This document shows, one piece after another, positions 1-7,677 of a DNA stretch of 64,000 nucleotides; position 1 is the stretch's first letter; every line of letters begins with the position of its first letter. The DNA is from Phytobacter palmae (GTDB lineage: Bacteria > Pseudomonadota > Gammaproteobacteria > Enterobacterales > Enterobacteriaceae), in NCBI GenBank assembly GCA_900112785.1, contig FONB01000004.1:1-64000 (forward strand), written 5' to 3'. The translations under genes were made by a program, and so were the position numbers. The notes beneath the pieces were generated by a model. It did no database searches and was not told the origin of the DNA. It saw only the letters and a program-made list of their open reading frames with translations.

Positions 1-101
1 CCGTCGATGGTGGAGGAGCTTGCGGTCACGCTCTGTGCGAAAGCGCCGAAAGACATTACGGAAAGAGCGGCAACTGCAACGAAAGTTTTGATGGATTTCA
101 T
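1..101 (-). CDS. Small exported protein, N-terminal part (BhsA/McbA/YhcN-like)
   Basis: Only the first 33 codons are in the window; the gene runs off the left edge. The start is an ATG read on the minus strand from position 101. The product opens with a typical Sec signal peptide: a lysine-containing n-region, a hydrophobic core and a GAFAQ-type cleavage site near residue 23. The mature part begins with a Ser/Thr-rich stretch. This layout recalls the small periplasmic DUF1471 proteins (YhcN, BhsA, McbA), which are stress-induced in enterobacteria. The diagnostic C-terminal domain is outside the window, so the family is an inference; the export signal is clear. Confidence 0.55.
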   Translation of the reverse strand, partial: MKSIKTFVAVAALSVMSFGAFAQSVTASSSTID

Positions 102-545
102 GGTCGTATTCCTTAAGTTATTTGTTCGGGATAGGGCGTGTTGCCCTGATGTGATAAATAATAGACCGACCATTGGGTGATGAAAATCTAAACTATTTGC
201 CGATAACGTTCAAAAAAATAGAACATGTTTTGAGCGTATTTGCAGACACTGTAATCCCGGTGGCGCTGCGCTTACCAGGGCAACGAACTCACCAGACATC
301 CGGTGTCGCACCCCGCTTCACGAGTCCCTTGCTGGAAAGCGTCAACCTGGCGTGCTGGTGTCGCAATGATCTGATGAGGGCATTTTAAAAGTCAGGATGA
401 GTTCCGGGGGACATCAACTCAAATGCTTTATCAATACATTTTGATTTTAATTCTGGTGATAAATCATTCGGTAAGTTTAAATAAAATGAGATACCGTCTT
501 TTTATTTGATAAGTAAGATAAGGGCAGGAAATTTATGAGGAACTT
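102..545. other. Intergenic region on the 3' side of selC, no gene seen
   Basis: About 440 bases lie between the exported-protein start and the 3' end of selC. The 3' side of selC is the place where islands integrate in other enterobacteria. No integrase, direct repeat of the tRNA end or credible coding frame is visible here. The one open frame on the plus strand (173-388) has no ribosome binding site and no family signature. The A+T-rich part just left of position 180 probably carries the promoter of the exported-protein gene. Confidence 0.6.
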
Positions 546-640
546 TGGCGGAAGATCACAGGAGTCGAACCTGCCCGGGACCGCTGGCGGCCCCATCTGG
601 ATTTGAAGTCCAGCCGCCTCACCGGAGACGACGATCTTCC
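546..640 (-). tRNA. selC: tRNA-Sec (UCA anticodon)
   Basis: The minus strand reads as a 95-base selenocysteine tRNA with encoded 3' CCA (546-548). The acceptor stem GGAAGATC pairs with GATCTTCC, the variable arm is long and G+C-rich, and the anticodon is UCA (604-606 on the plus strand). It matches the E. coli selC sequence almost base for base as I recall it. The tRNA is charged with serine, converted to selenocysteyl-tRNA by SelA (start of selA at the right end of this window) and used to read UGA in formate dehydrogenase mRNAs. selC is also a classical integration hotspot, but no integrated element is seen at its 3' end here. Confidence 0.97.
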
Positions 641-671
641 GCGCCTCGATTGCTACATGGAGGCGGGGCGC

Positions 672-677
672 ATTATA
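672..677 (-). promoter_or_regulatory. Probable selC promoter -10 box
   Basis: The minus strand carries a perfect TATAAT about 32 bases upstream of the tRNA 5' end. It is followed by a G+C-rich stretch of the kind found downstream of the -10 box in stable-RNA promoters. A good -35 hexamer is not obvious at 16-18 bases, so only the -10 box is called. Confidence 0.5.
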
Positions 678-1196
678 GCCACTTTCAACCATTTACCACA
701 TCCCCCATCACACTTTTTTCTCGGTCTGCTGTCCGCTTTTCCATACGTTTAAGTTAAATACTAACTTATTCATGTGGTTACTAAAATTTCTCTTACGGCA
801 CAATCGCCGTCATAGTAAACAACAAGCGCCATTCGGTAGCTAAATTCGTGCACACCACGCATAAGCCGTAGAGACTGTGAACGTTTTCAGCCTCTTTTAG
901 CCACGGCTAACCATTTTCCCGCATAGCAACCATAGCGACATCTTTGCCCCCCTCTGGCGCAGAGCGTGTAGCGAGGGGGGTTGAGTTCCCGCTGAAATCG
1001 GTGAGACGAAGACCCGATGACAAGGGCAGGCCGCCAGGGATGGCGGACTGAGGTTTGTCGGGACATGACAACCATGTGTGCACCGCATCCGGGGCGGGAG
1101 CAGCACGATCACTGGCATTTCTCCCCGTGCCCCACTACGTCTTTCCAGACATTGCGAAAAAATCACCTTATTTAAAATTTTTGTCCTCGCCATATT

Positions 1197-1212
1197 TGCG
1201 AGCGCTATCACG
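1197..1212. promoter_or_regulatory. Possible CRP site upstream of the sugar operon
   Basis: TGCGA-N6-TCACG matches the CRP consensus TGTGA-N6-TCACA at eight of ten conserved bases and lies in the A+T-rich region about 200 bases before the regulator gene. Carbon-source operons are commonly CRP-dependent, which makes the site plausible. The distance to the start codon leaves its role unproven. Confidence 0.35.
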
Positions 1213-1410
1213 TTAATTAGTCCAAAAAGTGTGATCTGCGCTGTAAATATCTCTGAGATCCCGCTTGTTGTCTTATTTTTTGTCCGGAAGGCAGGACACG
1301 ATTTAGTATTGTCGTTATTCCAATGCCCTTTTATATTTATCATCACGGATTGCAAACGGAGCTTATCTTTTTTAGAGCTTCATCATTATTTTTAATCTGT
1401 GTAAGGGTAA

Positions 1411-2967
1411 ATGATGCAAATGATTACCTCGCGACAAAACAGATTATTGAAATTCCTTCTCCCGCGAAGGGAATTTATTACATTGTTAAAAATTGCTGAA
1501 TACTTAAATGTATCGGAAAAAACTATTCAGCGGGATTTACGCATCCTCGAACCGTGGTTGGCAGAATGGAATATCGGCATTCATAAACGTGCCGGTGCCG
1601 GGGTGATGCTCAGCGCGGACAATATCACAGACTTGTTGCATCTCGACCAGTTGCTTGGCACCGAAGGTGATGATGCCGATGGCATGATGAACAATTCCCG
1701 GCGCGTGAAAATAGCTTCGCAACTATTAAGCGAAACGCCACATGAAACGTCCATCAGCAAATTATCCGAACGCTATTTTATCAGTAGCGCCTCTATTGTG
1801 AATGACCTCAAGGTGATTGAGTCCTGGATTGCTCCGCTGGGATTAACGTTAATACGCAGCCAGAGCGGAACGCATATCGAAGGCAGTGAAAGCAGCGTGC
1901 GTCAGGCAATGGCTTCGCTGATCAATGGCGTTATTAACCATAACGAACCGGGTAGCGTAATCTATTCTCGCCTCGATCCAGGCAGTTATAACGCGCTGGT
2001 CCATTATTTTGGCGAAGAAGACGTTTTATTCGTTCAGTCATTATTACAAGAGATGGAGAACGATCTCTGCTGGTCGCTGGGTGAACCCTATTACGTTAAT
2101 ATTTTCACCCATATTTTAATCATGATGTACCGCATTACCCGTGGCAATGCGCTGCCCAAAAAAGATGACAACGCCAGTACCTTTGATGAAAACATCTTTA
2201 CCGTTGCCAGCCGTATGATCCAGCGGATTGAACAACGCATCGCCCACCCGCTGCCGGAAGACGAAGTCTGGTTTATTTATCAGTACATTATCTCTTCTGG
2301 CGTGGTGATTGAAGAGCATAACGACGTCAGCGTAATTGGCCATATGCACTCAAGCGACGAAGCCCGGCTCATTACCCACCGGCTTATCGCGACCTTCGCC
2401 GATATGGTCGACAGCGACTTTAGCCAGGATATCGCACTTTATGACGGGCTGCTGATTCATATTAAGCCATTGATTAACCGTCTCAATTACCAGATTCGCA
2501 TTCGTAACCCGTTGCTTGATGATATCAAAGGTGAATTGCAGGACGTCTGGCGGCTGACCCAATGCGCGGTGAACCGGGTGTTCAGCGGCTGGGGCGAACA
2601 GGCGGTGTCGGAGGATGAAATCGGCTATCTGACCGTTCATTTCCAGGCGGCAATGGAGCGGCAGATTGCCCGCAAGCGCGTACTGCTGGTCTGTTCGACG
2701 GGTATCGGTACATCACATTTGTTAAAAAGCCGCATTCTGCGCGCCTTCCCGGACTGGACCATCGTTGGCGTGGTCTCTGCGGGGAGCCTTCCGTCGGTAC
2801 TGACGGATGATATTGAACTGGTTGTTTCGACGATCAATCTGCCGGCCATTGCTCTGCCAGTGGTATATGTCACCGCCTTTTTTAATGATGCTGATATTAA
2901 GCGCGTGACGGAAACGGTTATTACGGAAAAATTGCATCGTGCGACGTCTCTGGTCGTCGAACATTAA
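1411..2967 (+). CDS. PRD-domain transcriptional activator of the PTS operon (BglG/MtlR-like)
   Basis: This 518-residue protein has an N-terminal DeoR/Mga-type helix-turn-helix (about residues 10-60, with the recognition segment YLNVSEKTIQRDLRIL), a second winged-helix region (about 95-155), and two PTS regulation domains (about 185-290 and 300-405). A C-terminal EIIB-like domain carries a candidate phosphorylatable Cys at residue 428 in LLVCSTGIGTSH. There is no EIIA-like domain at the end. A DNA-binding head rather than an RNA-binding one indicates an activator, not an antiterminator. In this family, activity is set by phosphorylation from HPr and EIIB. It is first in the operon, 25 bases before the EIIA gene. 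ATG codons at 1411 and 1414 both follow the AAGGG ribosome binding site. It corresponds to FrzR of the E. coli frz operon. Confidence 0.88.
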   Translation: MMQMITSRQNRLLKFLLPRREFITLLKIAEYLNVSEKTIQRDLRILEPWLAEWNIGIHKRAGAGVMLSADNITDLLHLDQLLGTEGDDADGMMNNSRRVKIASQLLSETPHETSISKLSERYFISSASIVNDLKVIESWIAPLGLTLIRSQSGTHIEGSESSVRQAMASLINGVINHNEPGSVIYSRLDPGSYNALVHYFGEEDVLFVQSLLQEMENDLCWSLGEPYYVNIFTHILIMMYRITRGNALPKKDDNASTFDENIFTVASRMIQRIEQRIAHPLPEDEVWFIYQYIISSGVVIEEHNDVSVIGHMHSSDEARLITHRLIATFADMVDSDFSQDIALYDGLLIHIKPLINRLNYQIRIRNPLLDDIKGELQDVWRLTQCAVNRVFSGWGEQAVSEDEIGYLTVHFQAAMERQIARKRVLLVCSTGIGTSHLLKSRILRAFPDWTIVGVVSAGSLPSVLTDDIELVVSTINLPAIALPVVYVTAFFNDADIKRVTETVITEKLHRATSLVVEH

Positions 2968-2992
2968 TATCTGAATCCATGAGGTATGTTTA

Positions 2993-3463
2993 ATGGACAT
3001 AACAAAAATCCTGAATACAAATCGCGTTATTTTAGATATGAAAGCTACAAATAAAACGGAGGCGATTGAGGAATTAACCGACCTTTTGCAAAAAGATGGC
3101 GCTATTAATTGCCGGGAAACATTTATTAAAGATGTCTGGCAACGAGAATCAGAAGGGTCGACCGGCTTCGAAAATCATATCGCGATACCCCATGGTAAAT
3201 CCTCGGCGGTCGTTAATACTACCCTGGCAATTGGACGCACACGCCACGATATTCCCTGGGAAACTCTGGATGGCAGTAACGTGCGCTGCATTATTTTATT
3301 TGCTGTACGGCTTGAAGATCAAAACACGACGCATATCCGTCTACTTTCTCAGGTGGCGGGTGCACTGGCGGATGAAGAGATCATCGAGCAATTACTGGTC
3401 GAACGTAGTCCACAAAAGATTATTGACTTGTTCAGTCAATATGCCGAATCCGATGTTTGCTAA
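2993..3463 (+). CDS. PTS fructose-family EIIA component
   Basis: This 156-residue protein is a stand-alone EIIA of the fructose/mannitol type. The phosphorylated histidine is His67, in the motif AIPHGKS. The domain fills nearly the whole protein and ends with the usual helical segment. It accepts phosphate from HPr-P and passes it to the EIIB encoded next. A GAGG ribosome binding site lies nine bases before the ATG. The three PTS components of this operon are separate proteins, as in frz, rather than fused as in FruA. Confidence 0.92.
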   Translation: MDITKILNTNRVILDMKATNKTEAIEELTDLLQKDGAINCRETFIKDVWQRESEGSTGFENHIAIPHGKSSAVVNTTLAIGRTRHDIPWETLDGSNVRCIILFAVRLEDQNTTHIRLLSQVAGALADEEIIEQLLVERSPQKIIDLFSQYAESDVC

Positions 3464-3483
3464 ATAAAAAAGTGGAGCATGTT

Positions 3484-3798
3484 ATGAATATTGTTTGTGT
3501 CGCTGCCTGTACGGCGGGAATTGCACATACGTATATTGCCCGCGAGAAGCTAATTAAAGGCGCGAAAGCGCTTGGGCATAATATAAAAGTCGAAACTCAG
3601 GGCACTATCGGTACTGAAAATGAGTTACTCGCGGAAGATATTTCCGCAGCCGACGTCGTTATTCTTGCAGTCGATGTCAAAATAAAAGGAGAAGAACGCT
3701 TCGTTAATAAACGCATCGTGCGAGTTAAAACCGAAATTGTCATTAAATCACCCGTTCAGTTTCTTGAAAAGGTCGAGAAATCATTAGCTAATGCGTGA
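3484..3798 (+). CDS. PTS fructose-family EIIB component
   Basis: This 104-residue protein opens directly with the EIIB P-loop: the active-site cysteine is Cys9 in AACTAGIAHTYIA, compared with the usual ACPTGIAHT. An upstream frame extends to 3457 and would overlap the EIIA gene, but the GTGGAG ribosome binding site at 3472-3477 and family length favour ATG 3484. The protein carries phosphate from EIIA to the incoming sugar at the EIIC. It is 20 bases from the EIIA gene and 18 from the EIIC gene. Confidence 0.92.
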   Translation: MNIVCVAACTAGIAHTYIAREKLIKGAKALGHNIKVETQGTIGTENELLAEDISAADVVILAVDVKIKGEERFVNKRIVRVKTEIVIKSPVQFLEKVEKSLANA

Positions 3799-3816
3799 TC
3801 CTTATCTGGAGGTCAC

Positions 3817-4908
3817 ATGAGTGAAAATAAAATTCCTGTTTCGCAGGAAATAAAAAAACATCTTTTGACGGGCATCTCGTGGATGATTCCGTTAATTGTG
3901 GCAGCGGGTATCTGTATTGCCCTCGGCCAGGTACTCGGCGGCACAAACGTTGGAGAAAAAACGGGCACCATCCCATGGATGCTCAATCAGATTGGCGGCT
4001 GGGGAATGGGGTTGATTGTCCCCCTGATCAGCGCCGCCATTGCTTACTCCATTGCTGATCGTCCCGGATTCGCACCGGGCCTGATTGTCGGCTTTGTCTG
4101 TGGGCAAATTCATACCGGATTCATCGGCGGGATGCTGGGTGGGTTCCTGGTGGGCTACACCGTCTTGCTGCTTAAACACTACATTCGCCTGCCGAAATCC
4201 ATGCAGGGGCTGATGCCAATCATGGTGCTGCCTGTCCTGAGCACCATTATCGGCGGCCTGTTGATGATGACCCTGATTGGCAAACCTATCGCCTGGTTGC
4301 AGGAAGCGCTGATCCATATGCTTGAGTCTATGCAGGGCGGTTCACGTTTTCTGATGGGGGCGATTCTTGGCGCGATGGCCACGTTCGACTTCGGCGGTCC
4401 GGTGAACAAAACCATGTCGCTGTTTGCCGATGGCCTGCTGGTTAGCGGTGTATACGGGCCGGAAGCGGTGAAATTTGTCGGCTCCATAATTCCGCCGTTC
4501 GGCATCACCCTCTCTTTCCTGCTGACGCGTCATAAATATACCCGCGCTGAACGCGAAGCGCTGAAAGCCGCCTTCCCGATGGGGATCTGCATGATTACCG
4601 AAGGGGTTATCCCGATTGCGGCGCGTGACCTGCTGCGTGTGGTGGGCTCCTGTGTGGTGGCCTCGGCGATTGCGGGTGGCCTGATCATGGTGTGGGGCGT
4701 GGAAAGCCCGGTCCCGCATGGTGGCATGTTCGTGGTTCCACTGTTTACCCATCCGCTGCTGTTCTGCCTGGCGTTGGGGATCGGCACGGTTATCTGCGGC
4801 GTGATGTTGTCGCTGTGGAAGAAACCGGTGACCGAACGTGACGAAGAGTTTGACGAGCTCAGCGATAAAAAACTGAAAGACGAAGAGATCACTTTCACCC
4901 TGGAATAA
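3817..4908 (+). CDS. PTS fructose-family EIIC permease
   Basis: This 363-residue integral membrane protein has about eight to ten hydrophobic segments. It has fructose-EIIC signatures: a glycine-rich motif near residues 90-115 (GQIHTGFIGGMLGGF), a conserved FDFGGPVNK around residue 190 and a late ITEGVIPIAARD around residue 265. The C-terminus is a charged cytoplasmic tail rich in Asp, Glu and Lys. It forms the sugar channel of the three-part transporter with the preceding EIIA and EIIB. Family membership is clear. The transported sugar is not shown by the sequence and may be fructose or another ketose or hexose. Confidence 0.92.
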   Translation: MSENKIPVSQEIKKHLLTGISWMIPLIVAAGICIALGQVLGGTNVGEKTGTIPWMLNQIGGWGMGLIVPLISAAIAYSIADRPGFAPGLIVGFVCGQIHTGFIGGMLGGFLVGYTVLLLKHYIRLPKSMQGLMPIMVLPVLSTIIGGLLMMTLIGKPIAWLQEALIHMLESMQGGSRFLMGAILGAMATFDFGGPVNKTMSLFADGLLVSGVYGPEAVKFVGSIIPPFGITLSFLLTRHKYTRAEREALKAAFPMGICMITEGVIPIAARDLLRVVGSCVVASAIAGGLIMVWGVESPVPHGGMFVVPLFTHPLLFCLALGIGTVICGVMLSLWKKPVTERDEEFDELSDKKLKDEEITFTLE

Positions 4909-4919
4909 ACGGAGACCGT

Positions 4920-5771
4920 ATGTTTGCCGATATGAAAAGTATGGTGACCAAAGCCTGGCGTGAACACTATGCGCTTCTGGCCATCAACTGCATGAACCTC
5001 GAAAGCGCCCGCGCGGCGGTGCGGGTTGCCGAGAAACACCGCGCGCCGATTATCCTGAACCTGTATCAGGGACATCTGGCGCACTTCCCGCCACCGGTTG
5101 CCGTGGCGGTGGTGAAAGCGCTGGCCGACGAGGCAACGGTGCCGGTCACGCTGGCCCTCGACCACGGGAAAGATCCGGTGCGCATTCGCCAGGCGTTTCG
5201 CGCGGGGTTCAGCGGGCTGATGATTGATGCCTCCGCCTTCCCACTGGAAGAGAACGTCCGCCAGACCCGCGCGGTGGTTGAACTGGCCGCCAGCGCCGGG
5301 CTGTGTGTGGAAGGAGAGCTGGGCCATCTGGCCGATGCGCCGCGCTATGACCACGCCACCAATGCGGATCTGATGACACAGGCCGCCGATGTCGAACCGT
5401 TTATTGAGCAGACCGGGATTGATCTGCTGGCGGTTTCCGTCGGCACCGCGCACGGCATGTATGCCCCCGGTATCACGCCAGCCATCGATTTCCAGCGCCT
5501 GGAAGAGGTTGCCCGCAAATCGACGGTTCCCCTGGCATTGCACGGCGGCAGCGGCACGCCGTTTGACCAGATGCAGCGTTGCCCGTCCTTTGGCGTCGCC
5601 AAAATTAACGTCGGCGCGGCGGTATTCGAAGCCGGTAAAGCCGCGCTGCTGCACACCCTGTGTCATGACAGCTCTCGCGAACTGGTGGACGTGCTGATTG
5701 CCATGGAGCAGGCCAGCGAGGAAGCCATTATCCCGTATCTACAGGCCAGCGGCGCTATCGGCAAAGCCTGA
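4920..5771 (+). CDS. Class II ketose-bisphosphate aldolase (GatY/KbaY/FbaA family), first copy
   Basis: This 283-residue zinc aldolase begins 11 bases after the EIIC gene. It shows the family hallmarks: the LALDHG motif with the catalytic Asp and a zinc-binding His, the VEGELG glutamate motif, GTAHGMY and LALHGGSGTP with the other zinc ligands, and a KINVGAAV segment near the phosphate site. The family splits fructose- or tagatose-1,6-bisphosphate, or related ketose phosphates, into dihydroxyacetone phosphate and an aldehyde. The N-terminal loop (NLYQGHLAHF) differs from the second aldolase, which suggests that the two are not redundant. The exact substrate is unknown. Confidence 0.88.
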   Translation: MFADMKSMVTKAWREHYALLAINCMNLESARAAVRVAEKHRAPIILNLYQGHLAHFPPPVAVAVVKALADEATVPVTLALDHGKDPVRIRQAFRAGFSGLMIDASAFPLEENVRQTRAVVELAASAGLCVEGELGHLADAPRYDHATNADLMTQAADVEPFIEQTGIDLLAVSVGTAHGMYAPGITPAIDFQRLEEVARKSTVPLALHGGSGTPFDQMQRCPSFGVAKINVGAAVFEAGKAALLHTLCHDSSRELVDVLIAMEQASEEAIIPYLQASGAIGKA

Positions 5772-5850
5772 TCCTTATCTGTTACGCCTTCTATGCCTCT
5801 GCAACGACGCACCGGCAGGGCTTGCTACACCCTGAAACTGGAGAATTAAC

Positions 5851-6711
5851 ATGTTAATTTCGATGAAAGAGTTACTGAAACCCACCCGCCAACACGGTTT
5901 CGCCATTGGTGCGTTCAACGTGGCGGATAGCTGCTTTATCCGCGCGGTGGTGGAAGAAGCGGAAGCCACCAACACGCCTGCGATTATCTCCATCCACCCC
6001 AGCGAGCACGATTTTGTCGGGGATGCTTTTTTCAGTTATGTCCGCGATATCACCATGCGCAGCCCGGTGCCTTTCACCCTGCATCTGGATCACGGCGCAT
6101 CGGTCGAGCATGTGTTGCGGGCGATCCAGTGCGGGTTTACCTCGGTGATGATTGACGGCTCGCTGCTGCCCTATGAAGAGAACGTGGCGCTGACTAAAGA
6201 AGTGGTACGTCTGGCGCACGCGGTGGGTGTTTCGGTGGAAGGGGAGCTGGGCACTATCGGGCAGACGGGCACATCTGTGGAAGGCGGCGTGTCGGAGGTG
6301 ACCTACACTGACCCGGCACAGGCAGAGGATTTTATTGCCCGCACCGGAGCAGACACCCTGGCGGTGGCGATTGGTACGGCGCACGGAATCTACCCGAAAG
6401 GGATGCAGCCGAAGCTGCAAATGAACATTCTGCGCGACATTGCCGGGCGGGTGGATATTCCGCTGGTGCTGCATGGCGGTTCGGCGAACCCGGATGCGGA
6501 AATTGCTGAATCCGTGACCCTGGGGGTGGGCAAAATCAACATCTCCAGTGACATGAAATACGCCTACTTCCAGAAAGTGCGTGAGATCCTCGCCCGTGAA
6601 ACCTGGTGGGATCCGAACGTGATCTACCCGGATGCGATCAACGCCGCGCGGGAGGTGATCCGCTACAAAATGAAGCTGTTTGGATCAACCGGGAAAGCGT
6701 CACTCTACTAA
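5851..6711 (+). CDS. Class II ketose-bisphosphate aldolase (GatY/KbaY/FbaA family), second copy
   Basis: This 286-residue protein is a paralogue of the preceding one, clearly related but far from identical. It retains LHLDHG, VEGELGTIG, GTAHGIYPKG, LVLHGGSAN and KINISSDMKYAY, so the zinc site and phosphate site look complete. The C-terminal segment (YKMKLFGSTGKA) is closer to fructose-bisphosphate and tagatose-bisphosphate aldolases than that of the first copy. It starts after a 79-base gap with a CTGGAG ribosome binding site. Two tandem aldolase genes are also reported for frz. A heteromer or two different substrates are both possible. Confidence 0.88.
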   Translation: MLISMKELLKPTRQHGFAIGAFNVADSCFIRAVVEEAEATNTPAIISIHPSEHDFVGDAFFSYVRDITMRSPVPFTLHLDHGASVEHVLRAIQCGFTSVMIDGSLLPYEENVALTKEVVRLAHAVGVSVEGELGTIGQTGTSVEGGVSEVTYTDPAQAEDFIARTGADTLAVAIGTAHGIYPKGMQPKLQMNILRDIAGRVDIPLVLHGGSANPDAEIAESVTLGVGKINISSDMKYAYFQKVREILARETWWDPNVIYPDAINAAREVIRYKMKLFGSTGKASLY

Positions 6712-6718
6712 GGCCATG

Positions 6719-6738
6719 GAGGCGGGTTCGCCCGCCTC
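6719..6738 (+). terminator. Stable hairpin inside the sugar operon
   Basis: A perfect eight-base stem GAGGCGGG/CCCGCCTC with a TTCG tetraloop lies in the 48-base gap between the second aldolase and the kinase gene. It is followed by only three T residues. It could be a weak terminator that lowers expression of the last two genes, or an mRNA-stabilising 3' end for the upstream message. Confidence 0.5.
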
Positions 6739-6759
6739 TTTCGCAATAAGGAAAGGGAT

Positions 6760-7677
6760 ATGTACTACCTGGGGCTGGATATCGGCGGCAGCAAAATCGC
6801 GGCAGTGGTGATGGACGCGCAGGGCCAGGAAATAGCCCGCTACCGCTGCCCGACGCAAAAGGCGAGCTATGCGCAATTTGTGGAATCGGTGGTCGCCTTT
6901 ATCGACCAGATTCGCCATGACATACAACAGCCGATGATAACGGGGATTGCCCTGCCGGGCAGCGTTTCGCCGCTAAGCGGGCTGATTAAAAATTCGAATA
7001 TTCAGGTCATTAATGGCCGCGCGTTGCAGGCGGATCTTCAGCAGTTACTGGGACAGACCGTGGTGATGGCGAACGACGGCAACTGCTTCGCCCTGTCGGA
7101 AGCTTGTGACGGCGCGGGGCAGCAGTATGAAGTAGTGTTTGGCATCACGCTCGGTACCGGCTGCGGCGGTGGGATAGCTATCCACCGCCAGCCATTTGTC
7201 GGGGCGTGGGGCAATGCTGCCGAGTGCGGTCACATAACCCTACCGGGCTACAGCGAGCAGCATGATGGCCCGCCAGCGCGTTGTTATTGCGGTAAAGATA
7301 ACTGCGTGGAGTCGTTTGTCTCCGGGACGGGGTTGAGCGAGCGCTATCAGTTGCTTAACGGGCAGTTTCTGACGAGCGATGCGATTGTGGCGCTGGCGCA
7401 GCAGGGGGAACCCGATGCTGTGCGGCAGGTGGCGCGGTTTCGCCAGCAGCTTGCCCGCACACTGGCGACGGTGGTCAATCTTCTCGACCCCGGCGTGATT
7501 GTGATTGGCGGCGGGTTGTCGAATGCGGAGTTGCTGATTGCACAGCTTAGCGCCGATGTCGCCCCTTTCGTTTTTACCGATCATTTCTCCACCCCCATCG
7601 TGAAAGCCCATCACGGCGACAGCAGCGGCATGCGCGGCGCTGCCTGGCTTGCCATTCGAACCGGGAGAACAGAATGA
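6760..7677 (+). CDS. ROK-family sugar kinase, Mak-like fructokinase
   Basis: This 305-residue protein starts with the ATP-binding LDIGGSKIA motif. It has the catalytic Asp in ANDGNC (about residue 105), the ROK signature around ITLGTGCGGG, and the zinc motif CYCGKDNCVESFVSGTG at about residues 175-195. It aligns by eye along its length with E. coli Mak, a fructokinase that also accepts mannose, including the end HGDSSGMRGAAWL. It therefore probably makes a hexose 6-phosphate from a free sugar in the cytoplasm. It overlaps the next gene by four bases (ATGA), so the two are translationally coupled. Confidence 0.85.
   Translation: MYYLGLDIGGSKIAAVVMDAQGQEIARYRCPTQKASYAQFVESVVAFIDQIRHDIQQPMITGIALPGSVSPLSGLIKNSNIQVINGRALQADLQQLLGQTVVMANDGNCFALSEACDGAGQQYEVVFGITLGTGCGGGIAIHRQPFVGAWGNAAECGHITLPGYSEQHDGPPARCYCGKDNCVESFVSGTGLSERYQLLNGQFLTSDAIVALAQQGEPDAVRQVARFRQQLARTLATVVNLLDPGVIVIGGGLSNAELLIAQLSADVAPFVFTDHFSTPIVKAHHGDSSGMRGAAWLAIRTGRTE

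Larger units (their letters stand above)
641..1410. other. Long spacer between selC and the sugar operon
   Basis: This 770-base stretch has three parts. Positions 641-900 hold the selC promoter and A+T-rich sequence. Positions about 930-1150 are visibly richer in G+C and carry overlapping open frames on both strands without good start signals. Positions about 1160-1410 are strongly A+T-rich and probably form the control region of the sugar operon. No protein of a known family is recognised. The middle block gives a vague impression of leader sequence from P4-type satellite prophages, but I cannot support this beyond a faint resemblance. Confidence 0.5.

Noticed and set aside
173-388. 71-codon open frame near the left edge
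   Set aside because: No ribosome binding site or recognisable domain, and it crosses the probable promoter region of the exported-protein gene.
897-1355. 152-codon open frame on the minus strand between selC and the sugar operon
   Set aside because: No ribosome binding site, no family resemblance, mixed composition across an A+T-rich/G+C-rich boundary, and it is antisense to the likely control region of the operon.
4530-5666. 378-codon open frame antisense to the EIIC and aldolase genes
   Set aside because: Antisense shadow of two well-supported genes; no motif or start signal.
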